Shown here: one piece after another, positions 28,510 to 38,764 of the stretch | Numbering within the stretch: the first letter of the stretch is position 1 | Layout of the letters: each line of letters opens with the position of its first letter | NCBI RefSeq assembly: GCF_002086155.1 | Contig: NZ_MVHE01000005.1 | Coordinates: 124,001 to 188,000 of the forward strand | DNA: 64,000 bases | Direction: 5' to 3' | From: Mycobacterium angelicum | GTDB taxonomy: Bacteria > Actinomycetota > Actinomycetes > Mycobacteriales > Mycobacteriaceae | Program-made: the position numbers and the translations under genes | The notes under the pieces: model-generated | Databases searched by the model: none | What the model was told of the DNA's origin: nothing | Seen by the model: the letters and a program-made list of their open reading frames with translations, nothing else

Positions 28510-29382
28510 ATGGGCCGACTTCTTAACCGCGCAAAATCCTTCTTCGGCACCGACACCCGAGGCATGCTCGAAGGCGGTCGCTACGCCTTGCTGCACACCA
28601 GAAGTCTCGAGCTCGACGACTTGCGCCCGTATGTCATCGGTGACGACGTCCGCGATATCGATTGGAAGGCGTCGGCGCGCTCCGGGTCGGTGCTCATAAA
28701 GCGCTTCGTCACAGAAAAGCATCACAAGATCCTTCTGGTGGCTGATACTGGCCGAAATATGGCGGCGCTGGCCGCAAGTGGCGAAATCAAGCGTGTGGTG
28801 GCCACGAATCTGATGGGTGCAATAGGCCTGATTTCGATGGGCCGAAGTGACGAAGTCGGCATGGTGTTCGGAGATTCGCGCGGCTCCGCGATGATACGCA
28901 GCCGCCGTGGGGAGACACATGTTGAAAGTATCTTGGAGCGTTTTCACAGCACTAGCAGCGGTGATGTCGGCCTCAGCGACATCGTCAGCCAGCTTGGCTT
29001 TGTGGCCAGGGGACACCGTCGCCGAGTGCTGCTTGTTGTGGTCTCCGATGAGCCGGAAATCACCCCCGCACTCGACGAAGTGCTCAAGCAATTGAGCGGA
29101 CGCCACGAATTGATTTGGTTGATGATCGTAGACATGCCGGCCATTGGGTCGCCAGTAGGCGAGCAGGACGGCTTCGATGTTGCCACGGGGCGTTTCGTAC
29201 TCAGCGGAGCGGCTTTCGGTCGGCGCGTGCTAGCGGCCTATCGTCTTGCCGAACAGCGCCGTGCCGCACGACTCGAGGAATTCCTCGCCACACATAATGT
29301 ACGTTTCGTCCGGGTCGCAGGGAGCGCCGAAATCCGTTCCAAGATGGTTGAGATGACGGAAGCCTACCGCAATGCCGGCTGA
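28510..29382 (+). CDS. DUF58 protein (vWA-like)
   Basis: This 290-residue protein carries the DUF58 signature RPYVIGDDVRDIDWKASARSG at residues 37-57. A vWA-like fold follows, whose first strand reads KILLVADTGRNM where canonical MIDAS domains have DxSxS. Only the Asp is kept, with Gly and Asn in the serine positions. DUF58 genes almost always follow moxR and are thought to link the ATPase to its client. No membrane helix is evident. The next gene overlaps by 11 bases. Confidence 0.9.
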   Translation: MGRLLNRAKSFFGTDTRGMLEGGRYALLHTRSLELDDLRPYVIGDDVRDIDWKASARSGSVLIKRFVTEKHHKILLVADTGRNMAALAASGEIKRVVATNLMGAIGLISMGRSDEVGMVFGDSRGSAMIRSRRGETHVESILERFHSTSSGDVGLSDIVSQLGFVARGHRRRVLLVVVSDEPEITPALDEVLKQLSGRHELIWLMIVDMPAIGSPVGEQDGFDVATGRFVLSGAAFGRRVLAAYRLAEQRRAARLEEFLATHNVRFVRVAGSAEIRSKMVEMTEAYRNAG

Positions 29383-29848
29383 TGATTTGCTCCGTTTCAT
29401 CGGTGGACCACTGGAAATATCGTCGTGGTGGCTGGTCCTTGGCACCGCTCTCATCGTTAGCGTAATCGCTTGGAGTGTAGCGGTTTTCGTCTGGACCTTG
29501 CCTCCATCGACGTTGCGCCGAACGCCGTTGATTCGCGCTGTTCATGCGCGCGTTAATCGTCGCCGGTTTATGCGGGCAATTCGCAGAATTGATGCGCGCT
29601 ATCGAGATGGTGAGCTGACTTCGACTCAGGCCGGCGCAGCTATCAGCCGCATCCTGCGCAGTTTCCTATACGTCACAACCGGAGTCAGGGCTCAGTACAT
29701 GCACGTTGGGCAAATGTACGGGGGTCGGCTCGCCGCGGCGGCCCCGGTGCTCGACGGTCTCAACCAGGCTCGGTTCAACCCTGGTGCGCGGGTGGATGTT
29801 GCCGGGTTAGGACGCTCGGCCGAGGAGCTGATCTCTTCGTGGAACTGA
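29372..29848 (+). CDS. Small single-pass membrane protein of the MoxR operon (DUF4381-like position)
   Basis: This protein has 158 residues. One membrane helix (about residues 19-41) has WWLVLGTALIVSVIAWSVAVFVW. A cytoplasmic, Arg-rich helical domain follows (RVNRRRFMRAIRRIDARYRDGELTSTQAGAAISRILRSFL). The second region recalls DUF4381 proteins, which occupy the same place in moxR-DUF58-DUF4381-vWA operons, but similarity is weak and the assignment rests on order. It overlaps both neighbours (11 bases with DUF58, 10 bases with the next gene). Confidence 0.75.
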   Translation: MPADDLLRFIGGPLEISSWWLVLGTALIVSVIAWSVAVFVWTLPPSTLRRTPLIRAVHARVNRRRFMRAIRRIDARYRDGELTSTQAGAAISRILRSFLYVTTGVRAQYMHVGQMYGGRLAAAAPVLDGLNQARFNPGARVDVAGLGRSAEELISSWN

Positions 29849-30939
29849 AATGGTGGCCGGTGCTCGTGGTCGGAACGCTGTGCCTGGCGGGCACGGTCGC
29901 CGCCTCTGCGCTGCTGCCGATGGCCCGGCTGCACCGAGTCCTTCGGCCATTGGCGCACGTCGACCGACTCACCCGGCTTCCGGAGTATGCCCGCGTCTAC
30001 CGCATCTATTTCTTTTCGGTCGTTGTCACGGGCGTGCTGCTGTTGACGGCGTTCGTCACATCCTTGGTCGCCAGCGCGCGACCGGTCGGGATGTCATCCT
30101 CGACGCACGCCTTTGATACCGCACATCCCGAAGACATCATGTTGTGTGTCGGTGAACCCGTAACCGACCCCACCACGGCTGACTTTTTCAACTATTACGC
30201 CAGCTATGCACAGCAGCTCAAGCCTGTCGACAGCGCGCGCATCGGCGTCACCTCGGCGACATTGCGGGTCATCCCGTTGACCCGCGACCATCAGTACACC
30301 GCAGACCGCTTGAAAACGCTTGTGCGCCTTGCCCGAATCCAGCAGGATCTGGACACGCGAAGGCCGGTGGCCGAGGCTGACCGCACCGAACTGAAAACGG
30401 GCATCGAAGCGTTTTCCCGGCCGTTGGACTATGTCGACTATGCCCCGACCGTGGATGACGTGTTGGCACTGTGCATGACGGGCTTCCCGTCGTACCAAGC
30501 CAAAAGCGGACACCGGCGGCAATTGATCTACATCGGAGACAGCGAGATGCGAGGGCCCGCGGATCATCGTGCCTCGCTGTTCTCCAATGAAGACGTGAGA
30601 CAGATGGCCGATCAGGCGGGAATCCAAATCAACGTGGTTGCCCGGTCGGATGTCGCGGCACCCTCAACGGAAAGTAATGACAAGTTGCGCTCCACGGCTA
30701 TCGCCAGTGGCGGCCAGTTCTTTCTGTACAACCCGGCCGGTACCGCGCTTACCGATACGGGCACCGCCCCCACGCTCAGCCGGCGCCTCGACCAAATTCG
30801 GGACAGCGCCCCGAAAGTAGAGTTGCCCGGCGGCAAGGTCATCACCAGTCGATCCTGGGACTCACCGGAGTCACTGTTGATCGCGAGTGTCGTGGCCGCT
30901 GCCCTGCTATGCGTGTCTCTGGCGGTGTTGCGGCGATGA
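29839..30939 (+). CDS. Membrane-anchored vWA-like protein 1 of the MoxR operon
   Basis: This 366-residue protein has two N-terminal membrane helices (about residues 6-27 and 57-78) and one at the C-terminus (about 344-362), the layout of BatA/BatB-type vWA proteins. The central domain alternates strands and helices (DIMLCVGEP, RRQLIYIGDSEMRGPADHR, IQINVVARSDV). The first strand lacks DxSxS, so a metal-dependent adhesion site is not apparent. The GTG at 29839 overlaps the upstream stop by 10 bases. The vWA assignment is inferred from topology and operon order. Confidence 0.7.
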   Translation: MELKWWPVLVVGTLCLAGTVAASALLPMARLHRVLRPLAHVDRLTRLPEYARVYRIYFFSVVVTGVLLLTAFVTSLVASARPVGMSSSTHAFDTAHPEDIMLCVGEPVTDPTTADFFNYYASYAQQLKPVDSARIGVTSATLRVIPLTRDHQYTADRLKTLVRLARIQQDLDTRRPVAEADRTELKTGIEAFSRPLDYVDYAPTVDDVLALCMTGFPSYQAKSGHRRQLIYIGDSEMRGPADHRASLFSNEDVRQMADQAGIQINVVARSDVAAPSTESNDKLRSTAIASGGQFFLYNPAGTALTDTGTAPTLSRRLDQIRDSAPKVELPGGKVITSRSWDSPESLLIASVVAAALLCVSLAVLRR

Positions 30940-32000
30940 CGTTCTATCCCGTACTGCCCGCGGTATCGGTCTTGATCGTCGGCGTGGTGTTGGTGCTGAT
31001 CCGCATGATTGCTCTGTATCGAGTCTTGCTGCGGACCGCCTCAGGCCGATATCGAGTGGTGGTGGCGCGGTGGAGTGGGTTGACGCTGGCGGTCATTCTG
31101 CTCTTGCTGGCAGCCTGCCGTCCTGGATTCGACAGCGATCAGGCCGGTCCTTCGGTTGACGTCAATCCGGTCGCGCGGGTGGACCCGAATGTGAATGTGT
31201 TCTTCGTTGTCGACCGCTCGGTGAACTCACGTGTAGAGGATTTCGGGAAGGGCAAGTCGCGAATGTCAGGAATTCGCTCGGACCTCGGCGCACTGATCGA
31301 CGAGTATCCCCATGCACGCTTCGCGGTGATTTCGTACGCCGGGAAGGCATCCATGGATTGGCCGCTGTCCGACGACACATCAAGCCTGCGGTCCATCGTC
31401 AAGGGACTGTCGCCGTACACGTTGGTGGCTCCGGATGCGATGTATCATGCGAACGCCGCCGCGGCCCGAAACATACTACGGGACAAGGTTGTTGAGGCTG
31501 CCAAGACTTTCCCTGACTCGAAGACCCTGGTGTTCTACTTCGGGGAGGGCGCGGCACGTTCACACATACCCGCGGCCTCGTTCGATATCGGGCCGGCGAA
31601 GGTCGCCGGAGGAGCTGTGCTTGGCTACGGGACGTCGGCGGGCGGACCGATTCCGCAAGGTTGGCTGGACGGCGAAATGGTTTATCAGGGCGACCCGGAC
31701 GGAAACGGTCCGCTGACCTCGACGATCGATGAAGACCGGCTGAAAGCCATTGCCGGGCAGCTGAACGTGCCGTACTTTCACCGCGAGAGTGGACAGCCGA
31801 TTAGCGGCGTCGCGCCCGCCGTCGACCAAACGGCCGACATGCAGCGGCGCGGCGACAGGTTGGTGGGGCAGTTCATCGAACGGCATGAGTGGTACTGGCT
31901 TTTCACGCTTTTCGCAGCTGCACTGCTGCTTGCCGAAATTGGACTGACCATCCGCGAGTATCGACGCAATCGCATGTCCCGGCGGGACCTCGGGCGTTGA
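30936..32000 (+). CDS. Membrane-anchored vWA-domain protein 2 of the MoxR operon
   Basis: This 354-residue protein has two N-terminal membrane segments (about 4-23 and 48-63), a vWA domain and a C-terminal helix (about 318-337). The vWA start is VNVFFVVDRSVNSRVEDF, where the third MIDAS residue is Asn instead of Ser. ARFAVISYAG and KTLVFYFGEGAARS mark later strands, close to BatA-type proteins. LLAACRPG near residue 60 resembles a lipobox, but it follows a second hydrophobic helix and not a signal start. The ATG at 30936 overlaps the upstream stop (ATGA). Confidence 0.82.
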   Translation: MTFYPVLPAVSVLIVGVVLVLIRMIALYRVLLRTASGRYRVVVARWSGLTLAVILLLLAACRPGFDSDQAGPSVDVNPVARVDPNVNVFFVVDRSVNSRVEDFGKGKSRMSGIRSDLGALIDEYPHARFAVISYAGKASMDWPLSDDTSSLRSIVKGLSPYTLVAPDAMYHANAAAARNILRDKVVEAAKTFPDSKTLVFYFGEGAARSHIPAASFDIGPAKVAGGAVLGYGTSAGGPIPQGWLDGEMVYQGDPDGNGPLTSTIDEDRLKAIAGQLNVPYFHRESGQPISGVAPAVDQTADMQRRGDRLVGQFIERHEWYWLFTLFAAALLLAEIGLTIREYRRNRMSRRDLGR

Positions 32001-32974
32001 CGCTGTCCGATAGATTTCGGCCCGTGTCGGCACGGACCCGGCTGCGCAGACGGTTGTATCTGTCGTCTGCCCCCATACTCCTCGGCCTGCTGTTGGCGGC
32101 AATGAAGATGATCAGTGTGGGGATCGTCGGCAACTCGGCCGCAACCGATTTCAGCCAGCACGATATCGAGTCGCTGCGGCGTGACGTTTCTATGCTCAGC
32201 ATCGCCAATGTGATCGAGCCGACCAAGACGTCATTCGTGGCCGGCGACTTGGCTGTGTTGGAAGGACGCCTCAGCGAAGCCGACGACCGCTTTTCGGAGG
32301 CCCTTGCCGGCACCGCAGAGTCCCAGTCCTGCCCGTTGCGAATCAACCTTCTCCTGGTTCGAGAGACTTTGGGAGACTTGGCCACTCGCGCAGGGAACAA
32401 GCGCGAGGCGGAGCGGCGTTACACGACGGCCATCGCTTTGGCTGCTGATGCACCCGCAAGGTGCTTCGCGGGTAATCTCGACCCCAACGCTGATCGGCGC
32501 GCGATCCGGGAGCATGCGATACCTCGGTTGCAACAAAAACTGGAGCTACTACACCGCCCGCCGGCCCCAGCGCCGCCACCCGCATCTGCCGTGACGTCCC
32601 CAGAGCCGCCGACGTCGCTCACTCCGCTTCCTTCGGCGCCGCCTCTACCAGGGCTGCCGCCCTCGGATCCGCCGCCCTCGACCGGACCGGGGTCGACGGG
32701 AACAGTGCCTGCGCCCGGACCGAACATGCCGCAGCTACCGCAAACCGGTATCTCGGAAGGGCCGGTGTTCGGACCGGACGGCGGGAATGGCCCAGGACCG
32801 AACGGCGCTGGCGCGCTCAATCCGGTCTCACCCGACCGGCTTCCCACCGGCGGCAGTGGTGCAGCTCCCGGGCATCGCCTGGGAACCGGCGATCCGATCG
32901 AAAGGCTGCAGCGACTGCTGGACAACTCGAACGCCTATGGCGACAACCAGGAATCAGCTGACGCCGGCCATTAG
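31997..32974 (+). CDS. Single-pass protein with TPR-like helices and Pro-rich tail (BatC-like position)
   Basis: This protein has about 325 residues. After a basic start comes a membrane helix (YLSSAPILLGLLLAAM), then TPR-like helices (LAVLEGRLSEADDRFSEALAG, RETLGDLATRAGNKREAERRYTTAIAL) and a long Pro/Gly-rich tail (about residues 180-290). The TPR plus membrane layout and last place in the operon match BatC/BatE of Bacteroides aerotolerance clusters. The TTG at 31997 overlaps the previous stop as TTGA; a GTG at 32024 is an alternative. A 106-base gap to gatC follows, where I see no clear terminator. Confidence 0.72.
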   Translation: MTLSDRFRPVSARTRLRRRLYLSSAPILLGLLLAAMKMISVGIVGNSAATDFSQHDIESLRRDVSMLSIANVIEPTKTSFVAGDLAVLEGRLSEADDRFSEALAGTAESQSCPLRINLLLVRETLGDLATRAGNKREAERRYTTAIALAADAPARCFAGNLDPNADRRAIREHAIPRLQQKLELLHRPPAPAPPPASAVTSPEPPTSLTPLPSAPPLPGLPPSDPPPSTGPGSTGTVPAPGPNMPQLPQTGISEGPVFGPDGGNGPGPNGAGALNPVSPDRLPTGGSGAAPGHRLGTGDPIERLQRLLDNSNAYGDNQESADAGH

Positions 32975-33080
32975 ATCGAGAGCGCCCCACACCAGCGGGT
33001 AGGTTCTGTCGGCCTCCATCGGCCCACCGCCTAAAGCCCACCCACGACCCGCTGACCGCTTCCCATTAGGCTTTTCGCTC

Positions 33081-33380
33081 GTGTCCCAGATCTCCCGCGA
33101 CGAGGTCGCGCACCTGGCCCGGCTGGCCCGGCTGGCGCTGACCGATACCGAGTTGGACAGCTTCGCCGGCCAGCTCGACGCCATCTTGACCCACGTCAGC
33201 CAAATCCAGGCCGTCGACGTCACCGGCGTCGAAGCCACCGACAACCCGCTTAAGGACGTCAACGTCACGCGCCCGGACGAGACGGCGCCGTGCCTGACCC
33301 AGCAGCAGGCGCTGGCCGCCGCGCCCGAAGCCGTCGACGGCCGCTTCGCCGTCCCGCAAATCCTCGGGGAGAGCCAGTGA
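33081..33380 (+). CDS. gatC: Aspartyl/glutamyl-tRNA amidotransferase subunit C
   Basis: This is the 99-residue GatC, with [36 protein letters not shown] and a Pro-poor C-terminal belt ending [11 protein letters not shown]. It wraps around and stabilises GatA in the GatCAB complex, which converts Glu-tRNA-Gln and Asp-tRNA-Asn to the amides. The GTG at 33081 is the start, and its stop overlaps the gatA start. It marks the return to conserved core genes after the accessory block. Confidence 0.95.
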   Translation: MSQISRDEVAHLARLARLALTDTELDSFAGQLDAILTHVSQIQAVDVTGVEATDNPLKDVNVTRPDETAPCLTQQQALAAAPEAVDGRFAVPQILGESQ

Positions 33381-34855
33381 CCGACATCATTCGAGAAGAC
33401 GCCGCCACCCTGGCCGCCAAGATCGCCGCCAAAGAGATTTCCTCCACCGAACTCACCCAGGCCTGCCTGGATCAAATCGAAGCAACAGACGACCGGTATC
33501 ACGCCTTCCTGCATGTAGCGGCCGACCAGGCCTTGAGCGCGGCTGCAGCCGTCGACAAGGCGTTGGCCGCCGGCGAGCAGCTGCCGTCGCCGCTGGCCGG
33601 GGTGCCGCTGGCGCTCAAGGACGTTTTCACCACCATCGACATGCCGACCACCTGCGGGTCCAAGATTCTGGAGGGCTGGCGCTCGCCGTATGACGCCACC
33701 CTGACCACTCGATTGCGCGCGGCCGGGATCCCGATCCTGGGCAAGACCAATATGGACGAGTTCGCGATGGGCTCGTCGACCGAAAACTCCGCCTACGGCC
33801 CCACCCGCAACCCGTGGAATCTCGACCGGGTGCCCGGCGGTTCCGGCGGCGGCAGCGCGGCGGCGCTGGCCGCATTCCAGGCGCCGCTGGCCATCGGGTC
33901 CGACACGGGCGGATCCATCCGCCAGCCGGCCGCGCTCACGGCGACCGTCGGCGTCAAACCCACCTACGGAACCGTCTCCCGCTACGGGCTGGTGGCCTGC
34001 GCGTCGTCGCTGGACCAGGGCGGCCCCTGTGCGCGCACCGTCCTGGACACCGCCCTGCTGCACCAGGTGATCGCGGGCCATGACCCGCGCGACTCGACAT
34101 CCATAGACGCGCCGGTGCCTGACGTTGTCACCGCGGCAAAGGCGCCCGGTGACCTCACCGACGTGCGCATCGGCGTGGTCCGCCAGCTGCACAGCGGCGA
34201 GGGCTACCAGCCGGGCGTGCTGGCCTCGTTCGAGGCCGCGGTCGCGCAGCTCAAGGCACTCGGTGCCCAAGTGAGCGAAGTGGATTGTCCGCACTTCGAT
34301 TACGCGCTGGCCGCCTACTACCTGATTCTGCCGTCGGAGGTGTCGAGCAACCTGGCCCGCTTCGACGCCATGCGCTACGGACTGCGGGTCGGCGACGACG
34401 GCACGCACAGCGCCGAGGAGGTGATGGCGATGACGCGGGCCGCCGGTTTCGGTCCAGAAGTCAAGCGGCGCATCATGATTGGTGCCTACGCACTGTCGGC
34501 CGGTTACTACGACGCCTACTACAACCAGGCGCAGAAGGTGCGCACGCTGATCGCGCGCGACCTCGACGAGGCCTACCAATCCGTGGACGTGCTGGTATCG
34601 CCGGCCACCCCGACCACCGCGTTCGGGCTGGGCGAAAAGGTCGACGATCCGCTGGCGATGTACCTGTTCGACCTGTGCACCCTGCCGCTGAATTTGGCCG
34701 GCCACTGCGGCATGTCGGTTCCGTCGGGGCTGTCGCCGGACGACGGACTGCCGGTGGGCCTGCAGATCATGGCGCCCGCGTTGGCCGACGACCGGCTCTA
34801 CCGGGTGGGGGCGGCTTACGAGGCCGCCCGCGGACCGCTGCCGACCGCGGTCTAA
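33377..34855 (+). CDS. gatA: Aspartyl/glutamyl-tRNA amidotransferase subunit A
   Basis: GatA is the 492-residue amidase-signature subunit. The catalytic Lys is in [10 protein letters not shown]; the cis-Ser/Ser triad and Gly-rich signature lie in [15 protein letters not shown] and [14 protein letters not shown]. It releases ammonia from glutamine for transamidation of mischarged tRNA. The GTG at 33377 overlaps the gatC stop (GTGA). gatB lies about 8 kb away here, separated by pfkA, a transporter operon and two ATPase genes. In M. tuberculosis, as I recall, only pfkA intervenes. Confidence 0.96.
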   Translation: MTDIIREDAATLAAKIAAKEISSTELTQACLDQIEATDDRYHAFLHVAADQALSAAAAVDKALAAGEQLPSPLAGVPLALKDVFTTIDMPTTCGSKILEGWRSPYDATLTTRLRAAGIPILGKTNMDEFAMGSSTENSAYGPTRNPWNLDRVPGGSGGGSAAALAAFQAPLAIGSDTGGSIRQPAALTATVGVKPTYGTVSRYGLVACASSLDQGGPCARTVLDTALLHQVIAGHDPRDSTSIDAPVPDVVTAAKAPGDLTDVRIGVVRQLHSGEGYQPGVLASFEAAVAQLKALGAQVSEVDCPHFDYALAAYYLILPSEVSSNLARFDAMRYGLRVGDDGTHSAEEVMAMTRAAGFGPEVKRRIMIGAYALSAGYYDAYYNQAQKVRTLIARDLDEAYQSVDVLVSPATPTTAFGLGEKVDDPLAMYLFDLCTLPLNLAGHCGMSVPSGLSPDDGLPVGLQIMAPALADDRLYRVGAAYEAARGPLPTAV

Positions 34856-34898
34856 CCGCGAGTGCCCCCGATCCGCGCAAGCAGGGCAAGATAAGGGA

Positions 34899-35930
34899 AT
34901 GCGGATCGGAGTTCTCACCGGAGGCGGCGACTGCCCCGGCCTCAACGCTGTCATCCGGGCGGTGGTACGTACCTGCGATGCCCGGTACGGCTCGTCGGTG
35001 GTCGGTTTTCAGGACGGCTGGCGCGGTTTGCTGGAAAACCGGCGCATGCAGTTGCGCAACGACGATCGCAACGACCGGCTGCTGGCCAAGGGCGGAACGA
35101 TGCTGGGTACCGCCCGCACCCACCCGGACAAGCTGCGGGCCGGGCTGGACCAGATCAAACAGACCCTCGACGACAACGGCATCGACGTACTGATCCCGAT
35201 CGGCGGCGAGGGCACGCTGACGGCCGCGCACTGGCTATCCGAAGAAAACGTTCCGGTAGTGGGAGTGCCGAAGACGATCGACAACGATATCGATTGCACC
35301 GACGTGACTTTCGGCCACGACACCGCGCTGACGGTGGCCACCGAGGCCATCGACCGGTTGCACAGCACCGCCGAATCCCACCAGCGGGTGATGCTGGTGG
35401 AGGTGATGGGCCGACACGCCGGGTGGATCGCGCTGAACTCCGGGCTGGCGTCCGGTGCGCACATGACGCTGATCCCCGAACAGCCCTTCGACATCGAAGA
35501 GGTGTGCCGGCTGGTCAAACAGCGCTTCCAGCGCGGCGATTCGCATTTCATCTGTGTGGTCGCCGAGGGCGCTAAGCCGATCCCGGGCACGATTGCCTTG
35601 CGCGAAGGCGGCATCGACGAGTTCGGCCACGAGCGGTTCACCGGTGTGGCAGCGCAGCTCGGATACGAGGTGGAGAAGCGCATCAATAAGGAGGTGCGGG
35701 TGACGGTGCTGGGTCACGTCCAGCGCGGCGGCACTCCGACGGCCTATGACCGGGTGCTGGCCACCAGGTTCGGGGTCAATGCCGCCGACGCTGCGCACGC
35801 CGGTGAATACGGTCAGATGGTGTCGTTGCGCGGTCAGGACATCGGCCGGGTGGCCCTGGCCGACGCGGTGCGCCAGCTCAAGCTGGTACCGCCGAGCCGC
35901 TATGACGACGCGGCCGCGTTCTTCGGTTAG
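34899..35930 (+). CDS. pfkA: 6-phosphofructokinase
   Basis: This group-A phosphofructokinase has 343 residues. The nucleotide-binding start is [19 protein letters not shown], then [11 protein letters not shown]. The catalytic [12 protein letters not shown] is followed by [12 protein letters not shown]. The Gly in GGEGT (rather than Asp) fits use of ATP over pyrophosphate. It phosphorylates fructose 6-phosphate in glycolysis. The length equals that of M. tuberculosis PfkA as I recall. Its stop overlaps by four bases the stop of the convergent mmpL. Confidence 0.96.
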   Translation: MRIGVLTGGGDCPGLNAVIRAVVRTCDARYGSSVVGFQDGWRGLLENRRMQLRNDDRNDRLLAKGGTMLGTARTHPDKLRAGLDQIKQTLDDNGIDVLIPIGGEGTLTAAHWLSEENVPVVGVPKTIDNDIDCTDVTFGHDTALTVATEAIDRLHSTAESHQRVMLVEVMGRHAGWIALNSGLASGAHMTLIPEQPFDIEEVCRLVKQRFQRGDSHFICVVAEGAKPIPGTIALREGGIDEFGHERFTGVAAQLGYEVEKRINKEVRVTVLGHVQRGGTPTAYDRVLATRFGVNAADAAHAGEYGQMVSLRGQDIGRVALADAVRQLKLVPPSRYDDAAAFFG

Positions 35931-38764
35931 GCCTCCGAGGCCAGCAGCTCCGATGTGTGCCGCGGTTGAGCCGGCGGCGGGACCGGGCGTGGCCTACTGC
36001 GGACCTGCTGCGGCCACCAGAACCAGCGTCCCAACAGCGCCGCGATCGACGGGGTCATGAACGAGCGCACCACGAGCGTGTCGAACAGCAGGCCCATTCC
36101 GATGGTGCTGCCCACCTGAGCCAGGATGATCAGCGCGCTGGCCCCCATGGTGATCATGGTGAACGCGAAGACCAGTCCGGCTGAGGTCACGACGGCGCCG
36201 GTGCCCGCCATGGACCGGATGATGCCGGTCTTGATGCCTGCGTGTATTTCCTCTTTGAACCGCGCTACCAGCAGCAGGTTGTAGTCGGATCCCACCGCCA
36301 GCAGGATGATCACGGACATGGCCAGGATCATCCAATGCAGATCGATGCCCAGGATGTACTGCCAGATGAGCACGGACAGGCCGAACGACGTCCCGAGTGA
36401 GAGCAGGACCGTCCCGACGATGACCGCCGCGGCAACCACCGCACGCGTCAGGATCAGCATGACGATGAAGATCAGGATCAGCGCGCCCACCCCGGCGATC
36501 AGCAGGTCGTAGGTGGAGCCCTCTTTCATGTCCTTGGCGGTGGCCGCGGTTCCCGCGATGTAGATCCGGGCACTTTCCAAGGGCGTGCCCTTGATGGCCT
36601 CGAAGGCGGCGTTGCGGATCGCGTTGACGTGGCCGATACCCTCGGTGCTGGCGGGGTCGCCGAGGTGAGAAATGATGAACCGCACCGCTTTTCCGTCCGG
36701 TGAGATGAACATGTCCATGCCCCGCTTGAAGTCGGGATTGTCGAAGACCTCCGGGGGCAGATAGAACGAGTCGTCGTTCTTGGATCTGTCGAAGGCCTGG
36801 CCCATCGCGTTGCCTTTGCCGCTCATCGCGGCAGCCTGGTCCTGCAGTCCTGCCATCGTGCTGTGCATCGACAACGTCATGGTGTGCATCGACTTCATCA
36901 TCGAGATCATCGGAGTCATCAGTTTCAGCATTTCGGGCATGACCGCGTCGAGTTTGTCCATCTTGGGGACGAGATCGCCGATTGCGTCGCTGAGCGTGTC
37001 GACGCCGTCCAGCGTGTCGAACACCGAACGCAGCGCCGCACATACCGGGATGTCGAAACAGTGCTTCTCCCAATAGAAGTAGCTGCGGACGGGCCGGAAG
37101 AAATCGTCGAAATCCGAGATGTGGTCGCGTAGTTCGTTTACCTGGGACACCATGGTCTTGGTCAGCGTGACGATGTCGTGGGTGACGCCGGTGAGTTCCT
37201 TCATGATCCCGATCATCGTTTCCATCGTGGCGATCATGGTCTCCATCTGGTCGGCCATCACCAGCATGTCGTCCATCTGGGCCTGCATGTAGTCCCGCGT
37301 CAACTCCTGTCCGACGCCCTGCATCCCCATCTGATAGGGGATGGACGTGTGGTCGATAGGAGTGCCCAGCGGCCGGGTGATGCTCTGCACACGCGCGATG
37401 CCAGGGGTGTGAAAGACATTGCGCGCTATGCGTTCAATGATCAGCATGTTCGCGGAGTTGCGCAGATCCTGGTCGGTTTGCACCATCAGAATCTCCGGAT
37501 TCATCCGTGCCTGGGAGAAATGCCGGTCGGCGGCCTGGAATCCCTGCATGGCGATTATGTTGTCGGGCATGTACTTTCGGTCGTTGAAGCTGGTCCGGTA
37601 GCCCGGCAGTGCGATGAGCCCGACCAACGCCAGGGCGCAGGCCGCGGCCAGGATCGGTCCCGGCCAGCGGACCACCGCCGTCCCCACCCGTCGCCAACCA
37701 CGTGTTCGCGCAGCGCGTTTGGGCTCGAACAGTTTGAACCGGCTGCCGACCACCAGCATCGCCGGCGCCATGGTCAGCGATGCCAGCACCGCCACCATGA
37801 TCCCGATCGCCAGTGGAACGCCCAGCGTCTGAAAATAGGGCAGCCGGGTGAAGTGCAGGCAGTACGTCGCACCGGCGATCGTGAGACCGGAACCGAGAAT
37901 GACGTGTGCGGTACCGCGATACATTGTGTAGAAAGCGGTTTCGCGGTCCTCGCCGGCGTTGCGTGCTTCGTGGTAGCGGCCCAGAACGAAGATCGCGTAG
38001 TCGGTGCCCGCCGCGATGCCCAACATGGTCAACAGGTTCACCGAGAACGTCGACAACCCGATCAGGTTGTAGTGCCCCAAGGCGGCCACCACGCCACGGG
38101 CAGCCGTGATCTCCAGCATCACCATCACCAACACCAGCCCGACCGTGATGACCGAGCGGTAGACGATGAACAAGCTGACCAAGATGACCAGCATGGTGAT
38201 CGCGGTGACCAACTTCAGGCTTTTGTCCCCGACCTGGTGCTGATCGGCGATCAGCGCGGCGCCGCCGGTGACGTATACGTGCAGGCCGGACGGCAGCGGC
38301 GTGCTGGCGACGATCCGGCGGACCGCGGCGATGGAATCGTTGGCCCGCGCTTCACCTTGATTGCCGGCGAGATTCAGCTGGACGTAGGTGGCTTTGCCGT
38401 CGGGGCTTTGTGCGCCGGCCGCGGTCAGCGGGTCACCCCAGAAATCCTGGATGTGCTCGATATCGGACTTGTCGGCCCGCAGCTTCCTGACCAACTCGGC
38501 GTAGTAGCGATGCGCCTCGTCGCCAAGGGGCTGGTCGCTTTCGAGCACGATCATCGCCGACGAGTCGGAGTCGGACTCCTTGAAGACATGCCCAATGTGC
38601 TTCATGGCCTGCATCGAGGGAGCGTCGGCGGGGCTCAGTGACACCGAGTGCTCCTGGCCCACGTCTTCCAGTGCGGGGACCGCAATGTTGAGCAGCACAG
38701 CCAGCGCAATCCAGCCCAGCAGCAGGGGCAGCGCGAATGTGCGAATGAACCGGGGGATTCTCAT
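35927..38764 (-). CDS. MmpL-family RND transporter (second copy, MmpL4/5-like)
   Basis: This 945-residue MmpL is a close paralogue of the one ending at 23911. The proton-relay pairs are Asp255-Tyr256 (GTDYAIF) and Asp827-Tyr828 (GSDYNLL). The periplasmic hairpin (about 480-650) is unusually rich in methionine, with runs such as [18 protein letters not shown] and [41 protein letters not shown] joins its arms. The ATG overlaps the mmpS stop (ATGA), and the stop overlaps that of convergent pfkA. The substrate is unknown. The methionines could pack a coiled coil or bind a soft metal; neither is shown. Confidence 0.94.
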   Translation of the reverse strand: MRIPRFIRTFALPLLLGWIALAVLLNIAVPALEDVGQEHSVSLSPADAPSMQAMKHIGHVFKESDSDSSAMIVLESDQPLGDEAHRYYAELVRKLRADKSDIEHIQDFWGDPLTAAGAQSPDGKATYVQLNLAGNQGEARANDSIAAVRRIVASTPLPSGLHVYVTGGAALIADQHQVGDKSLKLVTAITMLVILVSLFIVYRSVITVGLVLVMVMLEITAARGVVAALGHYNLIGLSTFSVNLLTMLGIAAGTDYAIFVLGRYHEARNAGEDRETAFYTMYRGTAHVILGSGLTIAGATYCLHFTRLPYFQTLGVPLAIGIMVAVLASLTMAPAMLVVGSRFKLFEPKRAARTRGWRRVGTAVVRWPGPILAAACALALVGLIALPGYRTSFNDRKYMPDNIIAMQGFQAADRHFSQARMNPEILMVQTDQDLRNSANMLIIERIARNVFHTPGIARVQSITRPLGTPIDHTSIPYQMGMQGVGQELTRDYMQAQMDDMLVMADQMETMIATMETMIGIMKELTGVTHDIVTLTKTMVSQVNELRDHISDFDDFFRPVRSYFYWEKHCFDIPVCAALRSVFDTLDGVDTLSDAIGDLVPKMDKLDAVMPEMLKLMTPMISMMKSMHTMTLSMHSTMAGLQDQAAAMSGKGNAMGQAFDRSKNDDSFYLPPEVFDNPDFKRGMDMFISPDGKAVRFIISHLGDPASTEGIGHVNAIRNAAFEAIKGTPLESARIYIAGTAATAKDMKEGSTYDLLIAGVGALILIFIVMLILTRAVVAAAVIVGTVLLSLGTSFGLSVLIWQYILGIDLHWMILAMSVIILLAVGSDYNLLLVARFKEEIHAGIKTGIIRSMAGTGAVVTSAGLVFAFTMITMGASALIILAQVGSTIGMGLLFDTLVVRSFMTPSIAALLGRWFWWPQQVRSRPRPVPPPAQPRHTSELLASEA

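Noticed and set aside
25007..32974. Prophage or integrative element
   Set aside because: The block has an atypical feel, but no integrase, transposase, tRNA target or flanking direct repeat could be found at its ends.
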